Shown here: one piece after another, positions 34,282 through 42,149 of the stretch | Layout of the letters: each line of letters begins with the position of its first letter | Numbering within the stretch: position 1 is the first letter of the stretch | Source of the DNA: CAYMGM01 sp964390005 | Lineage (GTDB): Bacteria; Pseudomonadota; Alphaproteobacteria; UBA9219 | DNA: 64,000 nt | NCBI GenBank assembly: GCA_964390005.1 | Contig: CAYMGM010000001.1 | Location: 434,001-498,000, forward strand | Direction: 5' to 3' | Program-made: the position numbers and the translations under genes | The notes under the pieces: generated by a model | Told to the model about the DNA's origin: nothing | What the model saw: only the letters and a program-made list of their open reading frames with translations | Databases searched by the model: none

Positions 34282-35306
34282 ATTTCTTACAGGACTCAAT
34301 CGACCTGTTCAAAGGTCGCAAAGCCTCCCATATGGGTGCGCACCAATATGTCCCGCATGCAGGGAAAAGAAATGGCAAGCCGACGTCAGGGGATAAGCTT
34401 TGGGCTGAAACCGAAGCACAACACAATATTTCGGCCAAAGCTATGTTTAATGAGGAAACCGTTTTGCTTCGGCAAGCGGCCTCAGAAATTCATCATTTTC
34501 TTCCGCAAGGCCTTCCGGTTGTTGATTTAGGGCCAGGAACAGTACAAGCCTTCAAAAACAAGGTGCTTCCACTGATACAAGCCCTTCAGAGCGAGCAATA
34601 TATCCCGGTTGATGAATCGATTGTCTTCTTGCAAGACCTTTTTCGTATGGAAGGGATAAAGGGGCATTATTCCATCCGTCCCCTCATAGATAATTTCTTC
34701 GAAAATGAAAGCCCTTATCATGAAGGTTCGGCGCTTGTTTGTTCTTTTGGCTCGACAATCAGCAATATCGAAAGTCCCATCGGGGATGAACTTCCCGAAG
34801 AATCTCTTATCCAAGGGCTTTATCGTTTAGCGTTAGCAGCAAGCGACGGTGCTCTTTTGGTTGCCTTCGACAGCAATCAGAACGGAGAAGCCATTCAAGA
34901 ATATTACCGGCTTCATGCTTTATTTCAGCTCAACATCTTTGACCGGATGGCCGTCGACCTGCCCATGAAGGATTTTGATCCCTTAGCGTTCGATTATGAG
35001 CCTGTATGGATTCCGTCGTCCGGTCAGTTGGCACACACAGCCATCGTAACAAGGGATATCGCTTTTGAAATTGATGGACAGCCCATCACCTTAACAAAAG
35101 GGCAGAAATTACATCTCAAAAATTCCTACAAATTCACGCCCACCTTTTTCGAGAAAGCCTGCCACGCCCTGCAACTCGATATTCTGCGCGTCTGGGGGGA
35201 TTCCTCAAATTCAAAAGTCTATCTTCTCAAGCTGCCACCTTATGCCGCAAGCCTGACGATAGCGCACCAATTCCACCACCAGCACGAAACACGCGCTGTG
35301 GCATAA
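34278..35306 (+). CDS. EgtD-like SAM-dependent methyltransferase (Methyltransf_33 type)
   Basis: Protein of 342 residues with the EgtD/histidine-methyltransferase layout: SAM-binding VVDLGPGT at residues 81-88, YIPVDES at 108-114 like the YVPVDVS of EgtD, FGSTISNIE at 157-165 like FGSSIGNF, and the C-terminal SYKFTPTFFEKACHALQL helix. The N-terminal EYYPTRTE motif of ergothioneine EgtD is not found, and no egtB partner is present, so ergothioneine synthesis is unlikely. It is translationally coupled to the XRE regulator and ends 55 bases from tRNA-Phe. Lower GC than the flanks, by eye. Substrate unknown. Confidence 0.75.
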   Translation: MNFLQDSIDLFKGRKASHMGAHQYVPHAGKRNGKPTSGDKLWAETEAQHNISAKAMFNEETVLLRQAASEIHHFLPQGLPVVDLGPGTVQAFKNKVLPLIQALQSEQYIPVDESIVFLQDLFRMEGIKGHYSIRPLIDNFFENESPYHEGSALVCSFGSTISNIESPIGDELPEESLIQGLYRLALAASDGALLVAFDSNQNGEAIQEYYRLHALFQLNIFDRMAVDLPMKDFDPLAFDYEPVWIPSSGQLAHTAIVTRDIAFEIDGQPITLTKGQKLHLKNSYKFTPTFFEKACHALQLDILRVWGDSSNSKVYLLKLPPYAASLTIAHQFHHQHETRAVA

Positions 35307-35361
35307 CAATACCCAAAAGGTGGAAAGCAGATCGGGCGGAGGCCCTTGTTCTTGAAAAAAA

Positions 35362-35437
35362 TGGTGCCTGGGGACGGAATCGAACCGCCGACACGGGGAT
35401 TTTCAGTCCCCTGCTCTACCGACTGAGCTACCCAGGC
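35362..35437 (-). tRNA. tRNA-Phe (GAA)
   Basis: 76 bases on the minus strand. The acceptor stem GCCTGGG pairs with CCCAGGC, the anticodon arm GGGGA-CTGAAAA-TCCCC gives GAA, the T-arm is CGGCGGTTCGATTCCGTC-like, and a CCA end is encoded. It lies at the edge of the accessory locus at 32.2-35.3 kb. Confidence 0.97.
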
Positions 35438-35598
35438 ATCCAAGATGGCACCGTACGCGCCAAAGAAGACCCGCTTATAAACATATTAAGAGCCCATGAC
35501 AAGGGACCTTTGTACCTCTTTTCGATCTTTTTTCGTCCTGGAAAGTCAAAGAGATTAACCATTGGACCTTTTCTCGCTTTTCGCGCATAGAAAACACC

Positions 35599-36363
35599 AT
35601 GAACACATCCGCGCCGCCACCTTTAACCGCTCCAGCCATCGAAGTTGTCAATCTTTGCAAAAACTTCGGGGATATCAGCGCCGTCGATAACATCAGCTTT
35701 TCCGTCATCCCCGGAAGCATCACGGCGCTTTTAGGCGGCAATGGCGCGGGCAAAACAACGACCATTTCTATGCTACTGGGCATTTTGGGCCCCAGCTCTG
35801 GCGTCATCAAGGTTCTGGGACAGGACATGACCCAAAATCGATTTGCCGTCTTGCCTTTTATGAACCTGTCCTCGCCTTACGTCGATCTGCCGGGACGGTT
35901 GACGATCCGCCAGAACTTAACGGTTTATGGCAATATGTACGGCCTGCCCGACCTCAAAAAGCGCATCAATCAGTTGGCTGATCTGCTTCAGATTAAAGAC
36001 TTGCTTGATCGTCATCTTTCAAGCCTGTCGGCGGGGCAAAAAACGCGCGCTGCGCTGGCCAAGTCGCTCTTGAACACGCCGCGCCTTCTGCTGTTGGATG
36101 AGCCAACGGCGTCATTAGATCCCGACACCGCGGATTGGGTCCGGTCGCTTTTGCTGGATTATCGCCGCGAGACAGGCGCGACGCTTTTTATGGCTTCGCA
36201 CAACATGTACGAAGTCGAACGTATGGCCGATGACGTTATCATGATGCGCGCGGGGCAAATCGTCGATCGAGGCTCGCCCGCCCATCTGATCGAATCTTAT
36301 GAACGCGACAATCTCGAAGAGGTCTTCCTTGACATCGCCCGCGCCCCTAACCTTTCCGCCTGA
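35599..36363 (+). CDS. ABC transporter ATP-binding protein (ABC-2 exporter)
   Basis: ATPase subunit of 254 residues with Walker A GGNGAGKTT, the signature LSAGQKTRAALAK, Walker B LLLLDEPTASLD and the switch His in FMASHNMYEVERMADD. The length and the ABC-2 permease that follows identify it as an exporter of the NodI/CcmA type. Its end overlaps the open frame of the permease. The substrate could be a lipid, polysaccharide or drug; nothing nearby decides. Confidence 0.93.
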   Translation: MNTSAPPPLTAPAIEVVNLCKNFGDISAVDNISFSVIPGSITALLGGNGAGKTTTISMLLGILGPSSGVIKVLGQDMTQNRFAVLPFMNLSSPYVDLPGRLTIRQNLTVYGNMYGLPDLKKRINQLADLLQIKDLLDRHLSSLSAGQKTRAALAKSLLNTPRLLLLDEPTASLDPDTADWVRSLLLDYRRETGATLFMASHNMYEVERMADDVIMMRAGQIVDRGSPAHLIESYERDNLEEVFLDIARAPNLSA

Positions 36364-37171
36364 CGCGCCTTTGCGCAGCGGCCTTTCACGTCGTCTGTGG
36401 TCGATGATCCAGCGGCACACGTTCCTGTTGATTGGGTCGTGGCCGCGTTTGATCGACATCATGTACTGGCCGACGTTGAACATGCTTGTCTGGGGGTTTT
36501 TGAACTTTTATCTCAGCAAACAATCATCAGGCATTGGTATGGTGGCCGGGGTCATTCTGGGTGGCGCCATGCTGTGGGATATTATGGTCCGGTGTCAGCT
36601 CAGTCTGTTTCAATCCTTTATGGAGGAGCTTTGGTCGCGCAATTTTGGCCATGTTTTCATCAGCCCCATGCGCCCCGCCGAATACGCGCTTAGCCTTATC
36701 ATCATCAGCATGCTTCGCATCGTCATTGCGATGACGCCCTGCCTTTTCTTCGCTCAGCTTATTTTCGATTTTTGGCTGCCTGGCCTTGGTTTACCGGCCT
36801 TGGGCTTTGCGATGAGCTTGGCCATGTCGGGCTGGTGGGCCGGGCTTTTATTGATCTGCCTTTTGTTCCATTTTGGCTATGCTGCCGAATGGCTGGCTTG
36901 GATGGCCATGTTTGTTCTGTCGCCCATCGTCGGGGTTTATTACCCGGTGACCGTCTTGCCAAACTGGCTTCAGCATGTCGCGTGGTGTTTACCGCCGACT
37001 TATGTCTTCGAAGGCCTGCGCGCGTTGATGAACGATCATGTTTTCCGCGCCGACAGCCTTGTCCAATCTTTTGCCCTTAATCTTTTGTACCTAGCGGTAA
37101 GCTTTATAATCTTTTTGCGGATCTTCAACCGTACGCGGCGCGGCAAAGGCCTTCTTCAGGTTTATGAATAA
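36299..37171 (+). CDS. ABC-2 type permease
   Basis: Six-helix membrane component (up to 290 residues) of the exporter with the preceding ATPase. Family features are YWPTLNMLVWGFLNFYL, the cytoplasmic LWSRNFGHVFISPMRPAEYAL (coupling helix) and PVTVLPNWLQHVAWCLPPTYVFEGLRALM at the end. The start is uncertain: ATG 36299 lies well inside the ATPase gene without a ribosome site, while TTG 36329 has GAAGAGG a suitable distance upstream and gives a shorter overlap. I keep the longest reading. Confidence 0.85.
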   Translation: MNATISKRSSLTSPAPLTFPPDAPLRSGLSRRLWSMIQRHTFLLIGSWPRLIDIMYWPTLNMLVWGFLNFYLSKQSSGIGMVAGVILGGAMLWDIMVRCQLSLFQSFMEELWSRNFGHVFISPMRPAEYALSLIIISMLRIVIAMTPCLFFAQLIFDFWLPGLGLPALGFAMSLAMSGWWAGLLLICLLFHFGYAAEWLAWMAMFVLSPIVGVYYPVTVLPNWLQHVAWCLPPTYVFEGLRALMNDHVFRADSLVQSFALNLLYLAVSFIIFLRIFNRTRRGKGLLQVYE

Positions 37172-37233
37172 ACTTCGAGCGAATCGGCAAGCGGCGATTG
37201 CGTCACAGGGGTCGGATCGGTTATAAGAAGAGC

Positions 37234-38070
37234 ATGATTGAGCCGATTACCCCTCCGCCTGCCCCCGAAGCGCCTCGACCGAGCGAACCAGAGCCCGCGA
37301 TTACCGTGCGCCCCCCTTCACCTGAATCGCTTTGGGCCGAACTGGTTATTGCGACCAACTATCTGACGCGCCTCAATCTGCCGTTAAAGGACGAACCCAA
37401 AGCCCGGAAAATTCGCAAAGCGATGGCGTGGTTTCCCCTGATTGGTGCGGGCATTGGTCTGTTCGGTGGCGCGATTGATTGGATCATGTCGGAAATGGGT
37501 CTTTCGGCCATTGTGACCGCAACCTTTGCCGTCATCGGTATGTTGTGGGCCACGCGCGCCTTGCATGAAGAAGAATTCGCCTCACTCGCCAACCAATACG
37601 GCCAAGGTTTTGATAAAGATCAAAAAATTGGCTGGCTTAAGGAAGAGCGCTCGATCCGCTATGGGACGTTGGCCGTTATTTTTGCCATCATTCTCAAGCT
37701 GGGGGCTGTCGCCAGTTTAAGCAACAATGATGTTGTTTTTCAAAGTCTTGTTGCCGCTGAGTGTTGGTCTCGCACCCTGATGGTCGTGGCCGCTGCGTGG
37801 CTGCGTCCGTTGGAAGGCGATCCGGTCGCCGATCATTTCCAACAGCCGCCTGCTTTCCGCGTCCTTTGGGCTTTGGTTCTGGGGGGCGTTGTTACCTATT
37901 CGGCGCTTGGCAGTTTTGCTGCGATGGCCATGGGGGTTGGCGCTGGAGCCGGGCTTGTTGTTTTATTATTGGGTGCCAATCACTTACGTGGCTATAACGG
38001 CCCGCTGCTGGGAACGCTTCAACAAGTCGTTGAATTGTCTATCCTTGCCTTGATTTTATCGGTACAATGA
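37234..38070 (+). CDS. CobS-like membrane protein lacking the catalytic acidic motif
   Basis: 278 residues from ATG 37234 (AAGAAGAG upstream). After a Pro-rich start of about 30 residues the sequence follows adenosylcobinamide-GDP ribazoletransferase (CobS): NYLTRLNLPL, AMAWFPLIGAGIGL, then RALHEEEFASLANQYG, SIRYGTLAVIFAIILKLGA, and several helices. The CobS metal site HLDGLADTxDG is here HEEEFASLANQYG: the Asp residues and the Gly are gone, and MRDSR is LKEERS. So it keeps the membrane scaffold but probably not the reaction. No other cobalamin genes are in the window. Could be a paralogue with a new role. Confidence 0.7.
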   Translation: MIEPITPPPAPEAPRPSEPEPAITVRPPSPESLWAELVIATNYLTRLNLPLKDEPKARKIRKAMAWFPLIGAGIGLFGGAIDWIMSEMGLSAIVTATFAVIGMLWATRALHEEEFASLANQYGQGFDKDQKIGWLKEERSIRYGTLAVIFAIILKLGAVASLSNNDVVFQSLVAAECWSRTLMVVAAAWLRPLEGDPVADHFQQPPAFRVLWALVLGGVVTYSALGSFAAMAMGVGAGAGLVVLLLGANHLRGYNGPLLGTLQQVVELSILALILSVQ

Positions 38071-38226
38071 CGCAAGACGGTCAAAGACTTGCCCCGATAT
38101 TGACACGACCGGGCATTAGTCTTTAACCTCGTCGGCCCCCTTGAACCAAAGGTTGGAGAAAGCTGGGGCCAAAACGCGGGATTTCATCTTGCTTGGCAAC
38201 TTTGTATTTTTTTCGAGGGCCTCTTC

Positions 38227-38913
38227 ATGAAACGCACTTGGCGCTCTTCGTGGATTTTTCTTCTCGTCGCGATGCTTGCCTTGGCAAGCTGCCGCAGCGC
38301 AGGTGAGTTCGGAACCGAGCCAGAGCAACTGGTTGATCGGTCGCGCATTACCTTTCAAAGCATGATGGGTGACAGCCAATACCCGGGTCTGGTCGATCTG
38401 GCCGCGCGGGCCAAAGCCATCATTATCGTCCCCAATCTTATCAAGGCTGGCTTCTTTTTCGGCGGACGCGGCGGCAATGCCGTTATGTTGGTTCGCTCAC
38501 CCGATGGCCAATGGAGCCCCCCTGCCTTTTACACAATTGGGGGCCTAAGCTTCGGCCTACAGTTTGGTGGACAATCCTCTGAAATGGTTATCACCGTGAT
38601 GACGGATCGCGGCGTCAACGCCGTGATGGAGCGCCAAGTTACCTTGGGCGCCGCCGCCGGTTTATCGATTGGCGAGCTGGGCAAGGGTGTCGATGCGGCA
38701 ACCGGCGTGGGTCTGAAATCTGACATGTACGCTTTCGCACGTTCGCAAGGTCTGTTTGTCGGCGTCGCTTTAGATGGATCCGTTATCGCGCCGCGCCACA
38801 CTTGGAATCAGCAGCTTTATGGGGCCCAAGCCACGCCGCGCAGTATCTTGGTCGATAGATCAGCCCACACATCGGCGCCAAGCGTTGCCTCGTTGATCGC
38901 GGCGATGCCTTAA
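38227..38913 (+). CDS. SYLF/Ysc84-domain lipoprotein
   Basis: Lipoprotein of 228 residues with signal sequence and lipobox LALASC (Cys22). The SYLF (Ysc84) lipid-binding domain covers most of the rest: ARAKAIIIVPNLIKAGFFFGGRGGNAVMLVR, then GLSFGLQFGGQSSEMVITVM and GVDAATGVGLKSDMYAFARSQGLFVGVALDGSVI. In eukaryotes this domain binds phosphoinositides; the bacterial role is unproven, probably envelope lipid related. A strong terminator follows. Confidence 0.92.
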   Translation: MKRTWRSSWIFLLVAMLALASCRSAGEFGTEPEQLVDRSRITFQSMMGDSQYPGLVDLAARAKAIIIVPNLIKAGFFFGGRGGNAVMLVRSPDGQWSPPAFYTIGGLSFGLQFGGQSSEMVITVMTDRGVNAVMERQVTLGAAAGLSIGELGKGVDAATGVGLKSDMYAFARSQGLFVGVALDGSVIAPRHTWNQQLYGAQATPRSILVDRSAHTSAPSVASLIAAMP

Positions 38914-38933
38914 AAACGTTTTCTTTCATGAAT

Positions 38934-38970
38934 AAAGGGGCCTTTTCTTACTGAAAAGGCCCCTTTAATT
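38934..38970 (+). terminator. Rho-independent terminator after SYLF gene
   Basis: A 14-base stem: AAAGGGGCCTTTTC (38934-38947) with GAAAAGGCCCCTTT (38953-38966), a 5-base loop, then AATT. Confidence 0.85.
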
Positions 38971-39024
38971 ATATATTTATCTTATCTCTATAGGCTATCG
39001 GTCGAAAATTGACTGTGAGGCCCT

Positions 39025-39444
39025 ATGAAATATTATATCGATTTCTATCGTCACGCCTTTGATTTTAAAGGACGGACGTCGCGGCGCGGCTATTGGACAT
39101 TTTTCCTGTATGATTTCTTTGTCAGAGTCATCTTGATTCTTCTGGGCGTTGCCGTCCACGCTCTCCTTATTCTGTACAGCCTTTATTCGCTCATTCTGAT
39201 CATTCCCACTTTTTCGCTGACAACGCGCAGGTTACATGACGTAGGCCAAAGTGGTTGGTTGCAAATCGTCCCGGCGCTGATAGGCGTCGCTGGTCTCTTT
39301 GCCGCTAAAACTTTAGATTCAGCCAGCGCCGGCATCATCGCGATCATCTTGCTTGTCCTTTGCCTTTTTTACTTGTTGTATCTGACATGCAAAAAAGGCG
39401 ACATCCAAGACAATGGTTACGGCCCGCTTCCCGCCTTGATGTAA
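39025..39444 (+). CDS. DUF805 membrane protein
   Basis: Membrane protein of 139 residues of the DUF805 family (YhaH-like). The hallmark FKGRTSRRGYWTFFLYDF near residue 14-31, the LTTRRLHDVGQSGW motif near 74, and the C-terminal GDIQDNGYGP are intact, with three to four membrane helices between. Function unknown in all members. It is followed after 33 bases by a small coiled-coil gene. Confidence 0.92.
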   Translation: MKYYIDFYRHAFDFKGRTSRRGYWTFFLYDFFVRVILILLGVAVHALLILYSLYSLILIIPTFSLTTRRLHDVGQSGWLQIVPALIGVAGLFAAKTLDSASAGIIAIILLVLCLFYLLYLTCKKGDIQDNGYGPLPALM

Positions 39445-39477
39445 CCCAGCCAAAAGCAGCCCGAGCCGAGGTCTTAA

Positions 39478-39906
39478 ATGCCAGATATCGACGAAATCAT
39501 GGAAAACGATCAACGTGACATCGCTGCGTTGAAAAAAGACGAAGCAGCCTGTCATGCCATGCTTCAAGAAACCCGAAGTAAGGCTTGCGCTTTGGGGCCC
39601 GAGACTTGCCTCAAAAAAGGGCCGTTTCAAAAGCTCAAAAACTTTCTGGCGCAAATAGCCGGTCTGCAAGCCAAGGAAGACGATTTGTTGGGACGCATTG
39701 AATCCATTGAAAACAAACACGCTGCCCTCAAGAAAACACACCAGTTGCATCAAGCAAACAAAAGCATCTTGCTTGAGCCGCCCCCCGCCGACGAAGAAAA
39801 ACCGGAAAAACGTAAAGATAAAGGCCTTTGGGGGCTTTTAGCCTTTTTGGTTTTCTTTGCCGATGAAGACAAAAAGAAAAACAACGCCGATCCAATGCCT
39901 CGTTAA
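39478..39906 (+). CDS. Unknown coiled-coil protein
   Basis: 142 residues; not recognised. Helical, charged start, coiled-coil stretch around LAQIAGLQAKEDDLLGRIESIE (about residues 58-79), Pro/Glu linker, then a hydrophobic segment GLWGLLAFLVFFAD close to the C-terminus that could be a tail anchor. Two Cys (about 34 and 41) in the middle. Probably transcribed with the DUF805 gene. Confidence 0.6.
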   Translation: MPDIDEIMENDQRDIAALKKDEAACHAMLQETRSKACALGPETCLKKGPFQKLKNFLAQIAGLQAKEDDLLGRIESIENKHAALKKTHQLHQANKSILLEPPPADEEKPEKRKDKGLWGLLAFLVFFADEDKKKNNADPMPR

Positions 39907-39975
39907 TCTCAAAAAGCCTTTCCCTTTTGCGCGTTTATGCCAATATGGTAAACGTAAGGCCAAGGGAGAGATTCG

Positions 39976-41238
39976 ATGCTTTTATACCCCATTTATGACG
40001 CCCAACAGCTTTGGTTTAAGCCCTTGCATCTTGTCGCCGAAGCGACCGAGATGGCTTTGCGTCACCCTTTTTGCCCCCTATCCTATACTGAAGTCGGCAG
40101 ACTAATGGCTTTGGCCGCCGAGAATTTGGGGCGACGCGTCCCCCTCCGTCGCAGCCGACCTGATTTCGATATAAAAGCCCTTTCCTACCGCGGCGTCCCT
40201 TTGGCAATTACTGAAGAAATTGTCGATGAAACACCGTTTTGTAAGCTTATCCATTTTCACCGGGCTTGCGAAGATCTGACCCTTGCCACGCGTCTTCAAA
40301 ACGATCCCAAGGTTCTCATTGTCGCGCCTTACGACGGACATTTTGCGACTCTTTTGCGCGATATGGTCGCCGAGCTTCTGCCCGAGCATGACGTCACCAT
40401 CACAGATTGGATCGATGCTAAGTTTATCCCAACGTCGGAAGGCGATTTTGGCGTTGAAGATATGATCGACCTTTTGGCCCAACAGATGCACGCGCTGGGC
40501 CCTGCTTTGCATGTCATCGCGCCCTTTGATGCTGGCGTTATGGCTTTGGCGGCGGTCGGCCTGATGGCCGATCACAAAGACCGAAACGAACCCTTAAGTT
40601 TGACACTTCTTGGCGCACCGATCAATGCGCGCGACAGCCAATCGGCTTTTGGCTATTTGGCTGAAAAAAACACGATCGATTGGTTTGCTCAAAATATGAC
40701 GCAAGCCGTTCCGCTTTACTATCCGGGGGCCTTCCGCGCGGTTCATCCTTCTTTTGCCCAAGAGTCAAGTTGTGACGCGTTAGCCGCGTCCTTGACCGCC
40801 TTTTTCGGCGATGACGCGAAGGATCATTTTCAAAAATTGACGCGCGGTGTCGAGCTGACGCCGCAAGAAAAATATCGTCTTTACGAAGACTATCTATCCG
40901 TTATGGATCTTCCGGCCGCCTATTACCTGCAAACAATCGAGCGCGTTTACAAAAACTTCGATCTAGTGCGCGGCGCTTTTAAATGGCATGATCGTACAGT
41001 CAATCTTGCAAATATTGAGCGCACGGCTTTGCTGACCATCGAAGCCGAACAAGATCACGTGACACCGACCGGACAAACGACAGCCGCCCATAAACTATGC
41101 CGATCTTTACCCCCCTCTTCGCGCGGGATGCATTTAGAAATTGGCATCGGTCATTATGGGCTGATCGCCGGGCGTCAATGGCGCAACAACATTTTGCCTG
41201 TCATCGCTAGCTTCATTCAAGCCAACCAGCGCCGCTGA
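39976..41238 (+). CDS. Intracellular polyhydroxyalkanoate depolymerase-like protein without nucleophile
   Basis: 420 residues following the intracellular PHB depolymerase (PhaZ) family: start MLLYPIYDAQQLWFKPL, DPKVLIVAPYDGHFATLLRDMV near 111, the DWIDAKFIPTSEGDFGVEDMID segment near 144, and PLYYPGAFRAVHPSF. Active enzymes have a Cys nucleophile in AVCQP; here the position reads IAPFDAGVMAL (about residues 181-191), so the Cys is gone. The acid (EAEQDHV) and His (IGHYG) positions remain. It may be a non-catalytic PHA-binding protein. An AGGGAGAG site precedes ATG 39976. Confidence 0.8.
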   Translation: MLLYPIYDAQQLWFKPLHLVAEATEMALRHPFCPLSYTEVGRLMALAAENLGRRVPLRRSRPDFDIKALSYRGVPLAITEEIVDETPFCKLIHFHRACEDLTLATRLQNDPKVLIVAPYDGHFATLLRDMVAELLPEHDVTITDWIDAKFIPTSEGDFGVEDMIDLLAQQMHALGPALHVIAPFDAGVMALAAVGLMADHKDRNEPLSLTLLGAPINARDSQSAFGYLAEKNTIDWFAQNMTQAVPLYYPGAFRAVHPSFAQESSCDALAASLTAFFGDDAKDHFQKLTRGVELTPQEKYRLYEDYLSVMDLPAAYYLQTIERVYKNFDLVRGAFKWHDRTVNLANIERTALLTIEAEQDHVTPTGQTTAAHKLCRSLPPSSRGMHLEIGIGHYGLIAGRQWRNNILPVIASFIQANQRR

Positions 41239-41241
41239 TTT

Positions 41242-41589
41242 TTAGTGAACTGTCCGGGCCCCTGTTTGGGGGGGCTGGCCTTCATCGTCCTGGGGCTCGG
41301 CATGTTTCTGGCGCTGCGCAATTTCAACTGCCACATCGTCGCGCAGACGCTGATAGGCCGAAGCCACGATTTGAAGCTGTTGAACAAGAACTTGCTGTTG
41401 TTTTTGCGTCTCTAGCAGCGCCTGCCCCATCTTATCCAAGGCTGCCGCCTGTTGCCGCGACGTTTCGGTTAAAGCTTCGGCGACCTCGCGGCGCAAATGT
41501 CTGATCCGGCGCACGGCCATCAAAGTCGGCAAAGCCGAAGCAAGGACAACCAACAGCCACAGCAGCGTATCCATCGATTCTTCTGACAT
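41242..41589 (-). CDS. Unknown membrane-anchored coiled-coil protein
   Basis: 115 residues: short lead, one membrane helix (LLWLLVVLASALPTLMAV), then a long coiled coil rich in Gln (REVAEALTETSRQQAAALDKM to QRLRDDVAVEIAQRQ), ending in a polar tail. No family recognised. It is convergent with the PhaZ-like gene, separated by 3 bases. Resembles small RmuC/TolA-like anchors only in composition. Confidence 0.6.
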   Translation of the reverse strand: MSEESMDTLLWLLVVLASALPTLMAVRRIRHLRREVAEALTETSRQQAAALDKMGQALLETQKQQQVLVQQLQIVASAYQRLRDDVAVEIAQRQKHAEPQDDEGQPPQTGARTVH

Positions 41590-41759
41590 CTTATGTGCCT
41601 TCTCTCAATGGCAAGAAGCTCAGGATCTTTCAATTTACCCCAGTTTAAGCAAAAAATCTATATGGACAAGCGTCTTTCCCTTCAAAAGCCCAGAAGCTGT
41701 TTTATCTCTTAACCAAAGGCTTTTCTTGCTCTTTTTTTGCTAAAAGTCTAATTTTGGAC

Positions 41760-42095
41760 ATGCAAAAAATATTTTTATCCGCCCCCGTTTTTCTGGCGTT
41801 TCTTGTACTGTTTCCCTTCGCCGCGCAGGCTGGTCGCACAGGCGATATGCTTGCCGACGATGGGTGGGCTAGCTATGGCCGCCCCTGGGTGCCTAGCGAT
41901 GGCGTGCACGGCAGCGATATGATCCCCAATGTTCCTAATTTATTAGACGAAAATGCCGATTTGTTCGATTCCATGCGCCCGCGCGTCTATTACAATCGCG
42001 CCGATATGCTGCCGTTACATGTGCCGACGCCAGCGGCTCCTTATACCGCCATGTTCCATCCGGGGCCCTATATGGCCAAAGGTCAAACTTTTTGA
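41760..42095 (+). CDS. Unknown small secreted protein
   Basis: 111 residues with a signal peptide MQKIFLSAPVFLAFLVLFPF ending AAQA before GRTGD. The mature part is about 87 residues, rich in Pro, Asp and Tyr/His, with no motif. ATG 41760 is preferred over an in-frame TTG at 41754. Upstream 160 bases hold nothing obvious. It precedes prfC on the same strand. Confidence 0.6.
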   Translation: MQKIFLSAPVFLAFLVLFPFAAQAGRTGDMLADDGWASYGRPWVPSDGVHGSDMIPNVPNLLDENADLFDSMRPRVYYNRADMLPLHVPTPAAPYTAMFHPGPYMAKGQTF

Positions 42096-42149
42096 TTTCA
42101 GCGCCTTTTTTGCCTGACAAAACGGCGCTGAAAGGCTATCACCTTGCCC

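Noticed and set aside
34278..35306. Ergothioneine biosynthesis gene egtD
   Set aside because: The N-terminal EYYPTRTE motif and an egtB neighbour are missing, so only the broader methyltransferase family is assigned.
35240..35443. Minus-strand open frame beginning MDAWVAQSVEQ
   Set aside because: It is a translation of the tRNA-Phe gene, a well-known false gene.
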